Shown: positions 1-9,172, counted from the stretch's first letter. The stretch is 64,000 nt of DNA from Winogradskyella bathintestinalis (GCF_030407435.1 NZ_JASDDK010000001.1:434001-498000), one strand, 5' to 3'. A program made the numbers and translations. Notes: a model not told the origin generated them from the letters alone.

Positions 1-942
1 CGTTAAATTTGGATTTCCTTTTATTTTAGGAAAATCGTCTTGAGAAATTGTCATTAACAATTCGTAATCCTCTCCTCCATTTAAAGCTATAGTAGTACTA
101 TCCACATTGAATTCTTCACAAGTTGAAATAACTTGAGGATCTAATGGAATTTTCGTTTCGTATACATCTGCACCAACATTACTCTGCTTGCACAAATGAA
201 TAATTTCAGAGGAAATACCATCGCTAACGTCTATCATGCTCGTTGGTTTCACATTTAAAGTTTTCAATAGCTCAACAATATCTTTACGTGCTTCGGGTTT
301 TAATTGTCGTTCTATGATATAGGTATACATGGATAAATCTGGTTGATTATTAGGATTTACCTTAAACACTTCTTTTTCACGTTCTAAAACCTGCAAACCC
401 ATAAATGCACCACCGACATCACCTGTAACTACAATTAAATCATTGGGTTTAGCTCCCGATCTTAAAACTTCGTTTCCTTTTTTCACCTCTCCAATAGCTG
501 TTACAGAAATTATTAATCCTGAAGTTGAAGATGTGGTATCTCCACCAACCACATCAACATTATAAATTTTAGCTGCCGTTGTTATACCTGCATACAATTC
601 TTCAAGTGCCTCTAAAGGAAAACGATTAGATACCGCTATCGATACTGTGACCTGTGTTGCTGTGGCATTCATTGCGTAAATATCTGAGAGATTTACAACA
701 ACGGCTTTATAACCGAGATGTTTTAACGGCGCGTAACTTAAATCGAAATGCACACCTTCCACTAATAAATCTGTAGAAACAACGATTTGTTGTTTTTCAA
801 AATTTAAAACAGCAGCATCATCCCCAATACCTTTTATGGTCGACTTTTGTGTTATCTTAAAATGAGATGTTAAATGCTCAATGAGTTTAAATTCTCCTAA
901 TTCACTCAACGGAGTGCGCTGTGGGTTTTTATCTTCAATCAT
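1..942 (-). CDS. thiL: Thiamine-monophosphate kinase ThiL (3' end cut by window edge)
   Basis: ThiL phosphorylates thiamine monophosphate to thiamine pyrophosphate with ATP in the cytosol, the last step of the cofactor pathway. Reading leftwards from ATG at 942 the frame stays open for 314 codons to the window edge, so only the last few dozen residues are missing. Visible family motifs are GIGDDAAV (residues 38-45, metal and ATP binding), VEGVHF (61-66), VVGGDTTSS near 121, TGDVGGAFMG near 155 and IDVSDG near 230. The start is supported by a -7 box only 4 nt upstream and by the family N-terminus (SELGEFKLIEHL). It is transcribed away from the suf cluster. The assignment is secure. Confidence 0.93.
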   Translation of the reverse strand, partial: MIEDKNPQRTPLSELGEFKLIEHLTSHFKITQKSTIKGIGDDAAVLNFEKQQIVVSTDLLVEGVHFDLSYAPLKHLGYKAVVVNLSDIYAMNATATQVTVSIAVSNRFPLEALEELYAGITTAAKIYNVDVVGGDTTSSTSGLIISVTAIGEVKKGNEVLRSGAKPNDLIVVTGDVGGAFMGLQVLEREKEVFKVNPNNQPDLSMYTYIIERQLKPEARKDIVELLKTLNVKPTSMIDVSDGISSEIIHLCKQSNVGADVYETKIPLDPQVISTCEEFNVDSTTIALNGGEDYELLMTISQDDFPKIKGNPNLT

Positions 943-1242
943 AATGCAAAAATATTATGCTTTTTTTTAATAGTCCCTATTTAAAGAATTATTTATTGCT
1001 TAATTCGCTGTCAACTACTAAATGATATTTACCGAAATTGAAATGACCACATAACTTAAAGCAAATATTTTAAAAAATGCTTGTCAATAAGTTGTAGCCT
1101 AGGTTATTAAAATATGTACTTCTAAGACCAATTTCATAGCCATATTACAAAAAACAGTGTATTTCATCGAAAATATTAGCGTTTTGACCTATTTTTAATA
1201 AGCTTTTATATAAATTGTACCCCCCAAAAATACGCTAATTGA
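943..1242. other. Intergenic region between divergent genes
   Basis: These 300 bases separate thiL from a small plus-strand gene. They are AT-rich. Apart from the thiL -7 box at the left edge I see no open frame of useful length, no hairpin followed by a T-run and no repeat. Confidence 0.5.
947..954 (-). promoter_or_regulatory. Bacteroidota-type -7 box for thiL
   Basis: On the minus strand this reads TATTTTTG, a perfect match to the flavobacterial -7 consensus TAnnTTTG. It lies 4 nt before the thiL ATG, so transcription would begin at or next to the start codon. No convincing -33 TTTG is visible. Confidence 0.45.
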
Positions 1243-1482
1243 ATGAAACCTACTTCTACGAAAATATTGCCGTGTGCCATTTTTGGTCACAATTATGAAC
1301 GATCAAAAACTAATATAGATCACACCATAGAAATGACTTGTTCGCACTGTGAAACAGTTGTTGTAACCGATCGCTATGGTAATTTTGAAAACTATACAGT
1401 TTCTAACAGCCAAATTGCCGACACCTTGCAAGAATTATATCGACTCACTAGGCACTTCCCTAAAACAAAAGTAGCAATATAG
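1243..1482 (+). CDS. Small zinc-ribbon-like protein, unknown function
   Basis: A 79-residue protein that I do not recognise by name. It has a Cys-x4-His pair (C11, H16 in a CAIFGHNY context) and a Cys-x2-Cys pair (C33, C36 in CSHC), the spacing of a small zinc-binding ribbon. The GH-aromatic then CxxC pattern recalls DUF1660-type mini-proteins, but that is only a resemblance. There is no signal peptide or membrane segment, so it is probably cytosolic. It stands alone, with about 145 nt before the suf operon and its own upstream region. The frame is plausible because the metal-ligand pattern is ordered and the composition matches the neighbours. Confidence 0.6.
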   Translation: MKPTSTKILPCAIFGHNYERSKTNIDHTIEMTCSHCETVVVTDRYGNFENYTVSNSQIADTLQELYRLTRHFPKTKVAI

Positions 1483-1588
1483 CCTCTTATTTTATTGACT
1501 GTGACATAGATTCACCTTCATAGTCTTACATTATTAAATCATATACTAATATAATGTTAGTAGCTATGGTTAAACCTTTGTTATATCG

Positions 1589-1596
1589 TATATTTG
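1589..1596 (+). promoter_or_regulatory. -7 promoter box of the suf operon
   Basis: TATATTTG matches the TAnnTTTG consensus exactly and lies 32 nt before the first suf gene. The -33 element is not obvious at the usual distance. The nearby TTTG at 1577-1580 is too close. This suggests an activator or a weak -33. No known iron-sulfur regulator site could be assigned. Confidence 0.5.
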
Positions 1597-1628
1597 CATT
1601 CTATTTAGAACTAATCTAGTTAAACGAT

Positions 1629-1958
1629 ATGATTAAAGTGTCTGATCACGCAAAAAAGAAAGTCATGGAACTTATGACTGATGATGGCTTCAACCCAAGC
1701 ACCGACTATGTTAGAGTTGGTGTTAAAAGTGGTGGCTGCTCTGGTTTATCGTACGATTTAAAGTTTGATAAATCACAAGCCGAAGAAGATAAAGTCTTTG
1801 AAAATAACGATATTAAAATTATCGTAGATAAAAAGAGTTTTCTTTATCTCATTGGAACTACATTAGAATATTCTGGAGGGTTGAATGGAACAGGCTTTGT
1901 TTTCAACAATCCTAACGCTAACCGCACATGTGGTTGCGGAGAATCATTTTCATTATAA
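1629..1958 (+). CDS. sufA: SufA/IscA-type iron-sulfur carrier protein
   Basis: An A-type carrier that accepts Fe-S clusters from the SufBCD scaffold and passes them to apo-proteins in the cytosol. The three conserved cluster-ligand cysteines are present: C37 in GGCSG and C101 and C103 in the C-terminal CGCGESF. The length of 109 residues is normal for the family. It is the first gene of the suf operon, 20 nt before sufB, and carries the operon's promoter-like box upstream. The family is certain. Choosing sufA over iscA or erpA rests on the operon context. Confidence 0.93.
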   Translation: MIKVSDHAKKKVMELMTDDGFNPSTDYVRVGVKSGGCSGLSYDLKFDKSQAEEDKVFENNDIKIIVDKKSFLYLIGTTLEYSGGLNGTGFVFNNPNANRTCGCGESFSL

Positions 1959-1978
1959 AATAAACTGAAAGACAAACT

Positions 1979-3427
1979 ATGTCAAAGTACACTGAAGACG
2001 ATCTTAGAGAAGAGTTAAAAACCAAAGAATACGAATATGGTTTTTATACAGATATAGAATCCGATACATTTCCCAATGGGCTTAATGAAGAGATTGTTAT
2101 AGCAATTTCTAAAAAGAAAGAAGAGCCAGAATGGATGACAGCTTGGAGATTAGAGGCCTTTAAGATTTGGAAAGAAATGGAAGAGCCAGATTGGGCTAAT
2201 GTAAATTACGAAAAACCAGACTTTCAAGCAATTTCTTATTATTCGGCACCAAATAGTAAACCAAAATACGATAGTATTGATGAAGTTGACCCAGAATTAT
2301 TAGCCACTTTTGAAAAACTCGGTATTTCATTAGATGAGCAAAAAAAATTAGCTGGTGTGGCCATGGATGTGGTGGTTGATTCGGTATCAGTAGCAACAAC
2401 TTTCAAAAAGACTTTAGGAGAGAAAGGCATTATCTTTATGAGTATGTCTGAAGCTATAAAGGAACATCCAGAATTGGTAAAAAAACATTTGGGCACTGTG
2501 GTACCACAAAAAGATAATTTTTACGCAGCTTTAAACTCTGCTGTCTTCAGTGATGGATCGTTCTGTTATATACCTAAAGGAGTACGTTGCCCAATGGAAT
2601 TATCTACATATTTCAGAATTAATCAAGCAGGGACTGGTCAATTTGAAAGAACCTTGGTTGTTGCCGACGAAGGCAGTTATGTAAGTTATTTGGAAGGTTG
2701 TACAGCTCCAAGCCGTGACGAAAATCAATTGCACGCGGCTGTTGTAGAATTGATTGCCATGGAGGATGCCGAAATAAAATACTCTACGGTACAAAACTGG
2801 TACCCAGGAAACGCTGAAGGTAAGGGTGGTGTCTTTAATTTCGTAACGAAAAGAGGGCTTTGTGAGAAAAATGCTAAAATTTCTTGGACCCAAGTAGAAA
2901 CGGGTTCTGCGGTAACATGGAAATATCCAAGTTGTATATTAAAAGGAGATAATTCAGTAGGTGAATTTTATTCTATTGCTGTCACTAATAATTATCAGCA
3001 AGCCGACACCGGAACTAAAATGATCCACTTAGGAAAAAACACAAAATCAACTATTATTTCTAAAGGTATTTCGGCTGGTCATTCACAAAACTCATATCGT
3101 GGATTGGTTCAAATCAATTCTCGAGCAGAAAATGCACGAAATTTTTCGCAATGCGATAGTTTATTGATGGGTAATGAATGTGGAGCTCACACTTTTCCAT
3201 ATATCGAAGCGAAAAACAAAAGTGCTATGATTGAGCACGAGGCAACCACGAGTAAAATTGGTGAAGATCAAATTTTCTATTGTAACCAAAGAGGTATTGA
3301 TACTGAAAAAGCAATTGCATTAATCGTAAATGGTTTTAGTAAGGAAGTTCTTAATAAATTACCAATGGAATTTGCTGTAGAAGCCCAAAAATTATTAGAG
3401 ATCAGTTTAGAAGGTTCTGTTGGATAA
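1979..3427 (+). CDS. sufB: Fe-S cluster assembly scaffold subunit SufB
   Basis: SufB is the core scaffold of the SufBCD complex on which sulfide and iron are assembled into clusters. The 482-residue length is standard. Family hallmarks include [15 protein letters not shown] (near 205), [16 protein letters not shown] (near 230) and the C-terminal [16 protein letters not shown] and [16 protein letters not shown] region that forms the beta-helix interface with SufD. It follows sufA by 20 nt. It is separated from sufC by a small lipoprotein gene, which is an unusual interruption of the canonical sufBC order. Confidence 0.97.
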   Translation: MSKYTEDDLREELKTKEYEYGFYTDIESDTFPNGLNEEIVIAISKKKEEPEWMTAWRLEAFKIWKEMEEPDWANVNYEKPDFQAISYYSAPNSKPKYDSIDEVDPELLATFEKLGISLDEQKKLAGVAMDVVVDSVSVATTFKKTLGEKGIIFMSMSEAIKEHPELVKKHLGTVVPQKDNFYAALNSAVFSDGSFCYIPKGVRCPMELSTYFRINQAGTGQFERTLVVADEGSYVSYLEGCTAPSRDENQLHAAVVELIAMEDAEIKYSTVQNWYPGNAEGKGGVFNFVTKRGLCEKNAKISWTQVETGSAVTWKYPSCILKGDNSVGEFYSIAVTNNYQQADTGTKMIHLGKNTKSTIISKGISAGHSQNSYRGLVQINSRAENARNFSQCDSLLMGNECGAHTFPYIEAKNKSAMIEHEATTSKIGEDQIFYCNQRGIDTEKAIALIVNGFSKEVLNKLPMEFAVEAQKLLEISLEGSVG

Positions 3428-3480
3428 CATTTAAAAACCTGGTTCAGCACAGAGAAAACCACAACGCAAAATAAATAAAA

Positions 3481-3888
3481 ATGAAACAAATCAGTATTCT
3501 TTTCATCTTAACATTGGTTCTATTTGGTTGCAAAAACGAAGCCAAACAAGACGTTAATCTTGAGGATAACAGAGCAAAATCCTACGATCAAAACGATGGA
3601 TTCACCACTTTAAGAGGTGACTTTGTATATTATGCAGATGCTGCTGTTTTACAAACTCCGAAAGAAATTTATGGAGTGGTTATTGACGAAAATATGCACC
3701 TATTAGAAGCGCAAGTAAAAGCATTTAAAAAAGAAGCGACTGATATGGTTCCTGTAACTGTGAGAGTTAGAAAATTCGAAAAAAATAAAGATGAAGAAGG
3801 TTGGCAATACCGAGTTGAAATTAAAGAAATATTAAAGGTAGAAGCGCCAAGTTCAGAAGCAAAAGACGTTATAAAATTAGCAAATTAA
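3481..3888 (+). CDS. Predicted lipoprotein with NlpE C-terminal-like OB fold, inside the suf operon
   Basis: A 135-residue protein starting with a lipoprotein signal peptide (a hydrophobic stretch ending in the lipobox LFGC, Cys17), so it should be lipid-anchored in the envelope. The mature part contains GDFVYYADAAVLQ followed by a strand-rich region ending near 125. This pattern resembles the C-terminal OB-fold domain of NlpE-family envelope lipoproteins (YxADAA motif, then a body of short strands). That link is inference. It lies 53 nt after sufB and 4 nt before sufC, so it must be co-transcribed with the iron-sulfur genes. Its role there is unknown. Confidence 0.75.
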   Translation: MKQISILFILTLVLFGCKNEAKQDVNLEDNRAKSYDQNDGFTTLRGDFVYYADAAVLQTPKEIYGVVIDENMHLLEAQVKAFKKEATDMVPVTVRVRKFEKNKDEEGWQYRVEIKEILKVEAPSSEAKDVIKLAN

Positions 3889-3892
3889 AACT

Positions 3893-4645
3893 ATGTTAAA
3901 AATTAATAATTTACACGCAAGTATAGAAGATAAAGCCATTTTAAAAGGGATTAATCTCGAAGTAAAAGCAGGAGAAGTTCATGCTATAATGGGACCAAAT
4001 GGTTCTGGTAAAAGTACTTTAGCTGCTGTAATTGCTGGTAAAGAAGAATATGAAGTTAATGAAGGCTCAATTGAATTAGAAGGTGAAGATATCGATGAAC
4101 TTGCAGCCGAAGAACGCGCACACAAGGGCATATTTCTTTCATTTCAATACCCTGTTGAAATACCTGGTGTGAGTGTCACCAACTTTATGAAAACAGCCAT
4201 TAACGAATCTCGCAAAGCCAAAGGTTTAGAAGATATGCCAGCTAAAGATATGCTGAAAATGATCCGCGATAAATCTGAACTTTTAGAAATTGATCGTAAG
4301 TTTTTGTCCCGTTCTATAAATGAAGGTTTTTCTGGCGGTGAAAAGAAGCGAAATGAAATCTTTCAAATGGCGATGTTAGAACCAAAATTAGCCATCCTAG
4401 ATGAAACCGATTCTGGTTTAGATATTGATGCGCTTCGTATTGTAGCTAATGGTGTCAACAAATTAAAATCTAAAGATAACGCTGTAATTGTAATAACACA
4501 TTACCAGCGCTTGTTAGACCATATCGTTCCAGATTTTGTACATGTATTACATAATGGTAAAATTGTAAAATCAGGTGGAAAAGAATTAGCACACGAGTTA
4601 GAGGCTAAAGGTTATGATTGGATTAAGGAAGAGGTTAGCGCTTAA
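3893..4645 (+). CDS. sufC: Fe-S cluster assembly ATPase SufC
   Basis: SufC is the ABC-type ATPase of the SufBCD scaffold. ATP binding drives the conformational change that lets a cluster form on SufB-SufD. Walker A is GPNGSGKST (residues 34-42), the signature is EGFSGGEKKRNEIFQM (near 145) and Walker B is LAILDETDSGLD (near 165). The 250-residue length is normal, and no membrane segments are present, as expected. It begins 4 nt after the preceding lipoprotein gene. A 158-nt gap containing an inverted repeat separates it from sufD. Confidence 0.97.
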   Translation: MLKINNLHASIEDKAILKGINLEVKAGEVHAIMGPNGSGKSTLAAVIAGKEEYEVNEGSIELEGEDIDELAAEERAHKGIFLSFQYPVEIPGVSVTNFMKTAINESRKAKGLEDMPAKDMLKMIRDKSELLEIDRKFLSRSINEGFSGGEKKRNEIFQMAMLEPKLAILDETDSGLDIDALRIVANGVNKLKSKDNAVIVITHYQRLLDHIVPDFVHVLHNGKIVKSGGKELAHELEAKGYDWIKEEVSA

Positions 4646-4659
4646 ATTCGTTAGCAGGG

Positions 4660-4799
4660 TTCAGTCTTCAGTAGGCAGTTGCTTACTCGAAACTGATTCC
4701 TCTTTTATTAACAGAACGTTTTAATATAATATAGTAAGCAGATTTTTTGGCACTATTTCTGAAAAATTGAATACTGCGCCAGAAAACTGAAAACTGAAT
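4660..4799. repeat. Inverted-repeat intergenic element with TTCAGT motifs
   Basis: The left end (4660-4680) contains TTCAGT twice, then GCAGT. The right end (about 4772-4799) carries the same motifs in reverse complement (ACTGC, then ACTGAAAACTGAA). The arms match imperfectly and enclose about 90 nt of AT-rich sequence. This is the shape of a decayed dispersed intergenic repeat. It sits in the only sizeable gap of the suf operon. Repeat status cannot be proved from one copy. Confidence 0.45.
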
Positions 4800-4803
4800 A
4801 AGA

Positions 4804-6117
4804 ATGGAATTAAAAGAAAAATTAGTATCGTCATTTATGGCCTTTGAAGACACTGTTGATGTACACTCTTCAATACATGATATTCGAACTGAAGCTATAA
4901 AAACGTTTGAGGAAGAAGGATTCCCTTCTAAGCGTTTAGAAGACTGGAAATATACCTCATTGAATTCAATTTTGAAACATGATTATAGCGTGTTTCCAAA
5001 GCATGAAAATGATATTGAATTTAAGGACGTTAAGAAATACTTTATCCATGATATAGATGCGTACAAAATTATTTTTATTGATGGAAAATATGCATCACAT
5101 TTGTCTCAAACTACGCACGATGGATTAGATGTTTGTTTAATGTCTGCAGCTTTAACCAAACCAAAATACAAAGTAATTATTGATAATTATTTTAATAAAA
5201 TCGCTGCAAAGAATGGTATATCTTCTTTAAATACGGCATTTTCTTATGAAGGAGCTTACATCAATATCCCTAAGAATAAAGTGGTTGAAAAACCGATTCA
5301 AATCATTCATTTTTCAACAGGCAATGAAGCGGCCGTTATGCTACAACCTCGAAACTTAATTGTAGTCAACGAGAATGCACATGTACAAATTATAGAACGT
5401 CATCAGAGTTTAACGGACAATCCGGTTTTAACAAATTCTGTAACCGAGATTTTTACAAACAAGCGTGCCATTGTAGATTATTATAAAATTCAGAACGATA
5501 GACAAAGTGCATCCTTAATTGATAATACTTTTGTCAATCAAAAACAAGAAAGTTTAGCTAAAGTGCATACTTTTTCTTTTGGCGGAAAACTGATTAGAAA
5601 CAATCTCAACTTCTACCAAAATGGAGAACGCATAGATTCTACCATGAAAGGCATCACGATTATTGGAGATAAGCAACATGTAGACCATAATACTTTAGTG
5701 CATCATATAGAACCAAATTGCGAAAGTCATCAAGATTACAAGGGTATTTTTGATGATAATTCAACAGGTGTTTTTAATGGGAAAGTTGTGGTTGAAAAAG
5801 AAGCACAAAAAACCAACGCTTTTCAGGCCAACAATAATGTTTTAATGAGTGACAAAGCGAGTATTAATACCAAACCTCAACTTGAAATTTTTGCAGACGA
5901 TGTAAAATGTTCTCATGGTTGTACTATTGGTCAATTAGATGAGAGTGCTATGTTTTATTTGCGCTCTCGAGGTATTCCCGAAAAAGAAGCTAGAGCTTTA
6001 TTGATGTTTGCATTTAGTAACAACGTTTTAGACTCTGTAAAGATTCCTGAAATTAAGAACAGAATCACTAAAATTATTGCTAATAAACTAGGAGTGAATA
6101 TTGGGTTCGACTTATAG
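4804..6117 (+). CDS. sufD: Fe-S cluster assembly protein SufD
   Basis: SufD pairs with SufB in the SufBC2D scaffold and is needed for iron acquisition into the nascent cluster. The protein has 437 residues. The conserved C-terminal half is clear: QDYKGIFDDNSTGVFNG, then KPQLEIFADDVKCSHGCTIG and ESAMFYLRSRGI, the last two forming the SufB-facing beta-helix edge. The N-terminal WKYTSL motif (near residue 50) is also typical. The gene follows sufC after a repeat-containing gap and precedes sufS by 56 nt. Confidence 0.96.
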   Translation: MELKEKLVSSFMAFEDTVDVHSSIHDIRTEAIKTFEEEGFPSKRLEDWKYTSLNSILKHDYSVFPKHENDIEFKDVKKYFIHDIDAYKIIFIDGKYASHLSQTTHDGLDVCLMSAALTKPKYKVIIDNYFNKIAAKNGISSLNTAFSYEGAYINIPKNKVVEKPIQIIHFSTGNEAAVMLQPRNLIVVNENAHVQIIERHQSLTDNPVLTNSVTEIFTNKRAIVDYYKIQNDRQSASLIDNTFVNQKQESLAKVHTFSFGGKLIRNNLNFYQNGERIDSTMKGITIIGDKQHVDHNTLVHHIEPNCESHQDYKGIFDDNSTGVFNGKVVVEKEAQKTNAFQANNNVLMSDKASINTKPQLEIFADDVKCSHGCTIGQLDESAMFYLRSRGIPEKEARALLMFAFSNNVLDSVKIPEIKNRITKIIANKLGVNIGFDL

Positions 6118-6173
6118 TCAATCTGAATACTGACTTTTAAGGTTTTTTAGAAACCTATTATGGTTAAATAATT

Positions 6174-7388
6174 ATGTTAGACGTACAGAAAATTAGAAAA
6201 GATTTCCCTATCCTTAACAGAACCGTTAATGGTAAACCTCTAGTATATTTCGATAATGCAGCAACATCACAAACACCTCAGCAAGTTATTGATGTAATTG
6301 TAGATTACTACAGTAATTATAACGCCAATATTCACAGAGGGGTACACAGTTTAAGTCAAGAAGCGACTGATGCATACGAACAAGCACGGCTAAAAATTCA
6401 AAATCATTTTAACGCCAAACACAGTCATGAAATTATCTATACCTCTGGTACAACGCATGGCATTAATTTAATCGCCAACGGATTTTCTTCAATATTGAAA
6501 AAAGGAGATGAAGTGTTGGTCTCTGCCTTAGAACATCATAGTAACATTGTACCTTGGCAAATGCTCTGTGAGCGCACAGGATCCGCTCTGAAAGTCATTC
6601 CGATGAATGCGAATGGCGAATTAGTTATGTCAGAATACGATGTGTTATTAAATGACAATACGAAACTAGTTTTTGTAAATCATATTTCAAATGCTTTAGG
6701 AACCATAAATCCTATTGAAGATATTATTGAGAAAGCACATTCAGTTGGAGCTGCCGTTTTAGTCGATGGCGCACAATCTTGCCCACATATAAAACCTGAT
6801 GTCCAAGCTTTGGATGTTGATTTCTATGTGTGTTCAGCACACAAAATGTGCGGTCCTACAGGTGTTGGTATGTTGTATGGTAAAGAAGAGTGGCTCAATA
6901 AATTACCACCATATCAAGGCGGTGGCGAAATGATTGCTGAAGTTTCATTTGAAAAAACCACATACGCTGGATTACCACATAAATTTGAAGCAGGTACACC
7001 TAATATTTGTGGAGGCATTGCTTTCGGATCAGCTTTAGATTATATGAATGCTATCGGTTTTGATTCTATTGCGACCTATGAAAATGAACTTTTAGACTAC
7101 GGGACTTCAGAATTACTCAAAATTGACGACTTAAAGATTTACGGTACGGCAAAAGAAAAAACTTCAGTTATATCTTTTAATGTGGGCGCTATTCATCCCT
7201 ACGATATAGGAACCATCCTAGACAAAATGGGAATCGCTGTTAGAACCGGTCACCATTGTGCGCAACCGATTATGGACTTTTATAACATTCCTGGCACCAT
7301 ACGTGCTTCTTTTATGTTTTATAATACGAAGGAGGAAATTGATACTTTTATCGTTGCTCTAAAAAAAGCTATTATGATGTTGTCGTAA
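6174..7388 (+). CDS. sufS: Cysteine desulfurase SufS
   Basis: A group II PLP-dependent desulfurase that removes sulfur from L-cysteine as an enzyme-bound persulfide and hands it to SufE. The PLP lysine is K224 in SAHKMCGPTG. The catalytic cysteine is C362 in the RTGHHCAQP loop, the short-loop form that marks SufS rather than IscS. The length of 404 residues is standard. The gene lies between sufD and a META-domain lipoprotein gene, with sufE just beyond, so donor and acceptor are encoded together. Confidence 0.97.
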   Translation: MLDVQKIRKDFPILNRTVNGKPLVYFDNAATSQTPQQVIDVIVDYYSNYNANIHRGVHSLSQEATDAYEQARLKIQNHFNAKHSHEIIYTSGTTHGINLIANGFSSILKKGDEVLVSALEHHSNIVPWQMLCERTGSALKVIPMNANGELVMSEYDVLLNDNTKLVFVNHISNALGTINPIEDIIEKAHSVGAAVLVDGAQSCPHIKPDVQALDVDFYVCSAHKMCGPTGVGMLYGKEEWLNKLPPYQGGGEMIAEVSFEKTTYAGLPHKFEAGTPNICGGIAFGSALDYMNAIGFDSIATYENELLDYGTSELLKIDDLKIYGTAKEKTSVISFNVGAIHPYDIGTILDKMGIAVRTGHHCAQPIMDFYNIPGTIRASFMFYNTKEEIDTFIVALKKAIMMLS

Positions 7389-7428
7389 TTACCTTTGCCA
7401 TTAAAAGTGTATCTTTTCAGTAATAAAT

Positions 7429-8259
7429 ATGTCATTGATGAAAATTTTACTCAGTTTGTTCGCGTTTATCCTAACCTTCAATTCTTGTGATTCGTCTAAA
7501 AATGTCATAAAGCAAAGGAACATAATTCAAGAAACGCTATCTGGAACTTATGCCATAACTCAACTTGCAAAAGAAGATGTTATCTCAACCAAAATCACTA
7601 TTTCATTTGATGAATCAACCAACAAAGTCACAGGATTTGCTGGATGTAATAGTTTTTCTGGAAACTACACCTTAGAAAACGATAGAGTTAAATTTCATAA
7701 TATTGCTGCTTCCAAAAAGTTTTGCCCAAATCCTATTATGACATTTGAAAATCAAATATTAAAATCTTTAAATTCGGTTGATTCGTTTTCAAAACGTGGA
7801 AATATCATATCTTTTTTATCTAAAGATGTTGTTTTAATAAAAGGCATATCAAAAGTAGTGTCTTCGGAAAAAAGTGAGTTGGATAATTATTCAAATCAAC
7901 TGTCAGTTAAGTATCAAGCCTTATCCAGAGCTGAGTTCGACTATATAGTAATTACCGAATCTAACATACTAATTTCTAAAGATCGTGATCTTAAAAATAT
8001 TAATTCGTACACCATAGACACTAACCTATGGAATGAAGTGTATCAACTCATTAAGCGATTAGATTTTGAGATGATGCAAGATCTGGATGCGCCTTCCAAA
8101 AAACATCAATTTGACGGAGCAGCATATGCCACCCTATCCATTACACAAGGCGATATGGAATACACAACCCCTGCTTTTGACCACGGAAATCCGCCAAGCG
8201 CTATTGAAGCTTTAGTTAATAAAGTGTTATCCATTAAAGAAAACACTATAAAACAATAG
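7429..8259 (+). CDS. META-domain (HslJ/DUF306-like) lipoprotein inside the suf operon
   Basis: A 276-residue protein with an N-terminal hydrophobic signal and a lipobox-like FNSCDSS (Cys at 20), so probably an envelope lipoprotein. Residues about 38-125 form a META domain: LSGTYAITQL, then GFAGCNSFSGNY and a later AASKKFC. This pattern is shared with HslJ-type proteins. The C-terminal half (about 150-270) is a second, unrecognised domain. The gene sits 40 nt after sufS and 33 nt before sufE. META and NlpE domains often occur together in envelope stress lipoproteins, and the NlpE-like gene between sufB and sufC makes this one look like its partner. That is inference. Confidence 0.8.
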   Translation: MSLMKILLSLFAFILTFNSCDSSKNVIKQRNIIQETLSGTYAITQLAKEDVISTKITISFDESTNKVTGFAGCNSFSGNYTLENDRVKFHNIAASKKFCPNPIMTFENQILKSLNSVDSFSKRGNIISFLSKDVVLIKGISKVVSSEKSELDNYSNQLSVKYQALSRAEFDYIVITESNILISKDRDLKNINSYTIDTNLWNEVYQLIKRLDFEMMQDLDAPSKKHQFDGAAYATLSITQGDMEYTTPAFDHGNPPSAIEALVNKVLSIKENTIKQ

Positions 8260-8267
8260 TGATTTTG

Positions 8268-8275
8268 TAATTTTG
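8268..8275 (+). promoter_or_regulatory. -7-like box upstream of sufE
   Basis: TAATTTTG matches TAnnTTTG and lies 17 nt before the sufE ATG, just after the META gene stop. The -33 part is weak, so this may be a secondary promoter within the operon or chance. Confidence 0.3.
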
Positions 8276-8292
8276 CACAAAAAATTGAGACT

Positions 8293-8715
8293 ATGACTAT
8301 TGAAGAAGTACAAAACGAAATTATAGAAGAGTTCGCTATGTTCGAAGATTGGGAGGAACGCTACCAATACATGATAGACTTAGGAAAGGACCTACCTTTA
8401 ATCGATGAGAAATATAAAACCGAAGACAATATTATAAAAGGTTGTCAAAGTAAGGTTTGGGTACACGCTAATATGCAAGATGATAAAGTAAGTTTTACAG
8501 CAGACAGTGATGCTATAATTACTAAAGGGATAATTGCGATTTTGATACGGGCGTTTTCCAATCAGCATCCTAAAGATATCTTAGATGCCGATACTGATTT
8601 TATCGATAAAATAGGATTAAAAGAACATTTATCACCCACTAGAGCCAATGGTTTAGTGAGTATGATAAAGCAATTAAAAATGTATGCTATTGCATACCAA
8701 ACACAATTGAGTTAA
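8293..8715 (+). CDS. sufE: Cysteine desulfuration protein SufE
   Basis: SufE takes the persulfide from SufS and delivers it to SufB. The acceptor cysteine is C51 in NIIKGCQSKVWV, the invariant family motif. The length of 140 residues is normal. The conserved RANGL segment near the C-terminus is also present. It follows the META lipoprotein gene and precedes the DUF59 gene by 117 nt. It has a possible promoter of its own immediately upstream. Confidence 0.96.
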   Translation: MTIEEVQNEIIEEFAMFEDWEERYQYMIDLGKDLPLIDEKYKTEDNIIKGCQSKVWVHANMQDDKVSFTADSDAIITKGIIAILIRAFSNQHPKDILDADTDFIDKIGLKEHLSPTRANGLVSMIKQLKMYAIAYQTQLS

Positions 8716-8832
8716 GTAGTTTACAATGGAGTTAAGAACTTGTTATTATCAAAATAATAAAGTACTCTACGACAAACCCTCTAACAATTAAACAGATTCC
8801 TAATGATATAGGAACAAAAAATAAATTTTCTG

Positions 8833-9159
8833 ATGAGCGATACAACTATAGACACAGCAGTATTAGGAGAAAAAATCCTAAGAGTAATAAAAACCATATA
8901 CGATCCTGAAATTCCCGTAGACATTTACGAGTTAGGCTTAATTTACGATGTTTTCGTAAATGAGGATTTAGAAGTTAAGATCTTAATGACTTTAACGACA
9001 CCAAACTGTCCTGTAGCAGAAACCTTACCTCTAGAAGTGGAAGAAAAAGTAAAATCCATTAATGAAGTCAAAGATGCTGAGGTAGAAATTACCTTCGATC
9101 CACCTTGGTCACAAGATTTAATGAGCGAAGAGGCCAAGTTAGAGCTTGGGATGCTTTAA
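8833..9159 (+). CDS. sufT: SUF-associated DUF59/MIP18 family protein (SufT-like)
   Basis: A 108-residue DUF59 protein of the type regularly found in SUF operons and implicated in Fe-S cluster maturation. The conserved elements are IYDPEIPVDIYELGLIYDV (residues about 21-39), MTLTTPNCPVAETLP (near 53, with the single conserved cysteine) and FDPPWSQDLMS near 92. It is cytosolic. It lies 13 nt before the ABC transporter gene, so the transcript probably continues into that gene. The symbol is used in the general DUF59 sense. Confidence 0.9.
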   Translation: MSDTTIDTAVLGEKILRVIKTIYDPEIPVDIYELGLIYDVFVNEDLEVKILMTLTTPNCPVAETLPLEVEEKVKSINEVKDAEVEITFDPPWSQDLMSEEAKLELGML

Positions 9160-9172
9160 TTAAAAATACTGA

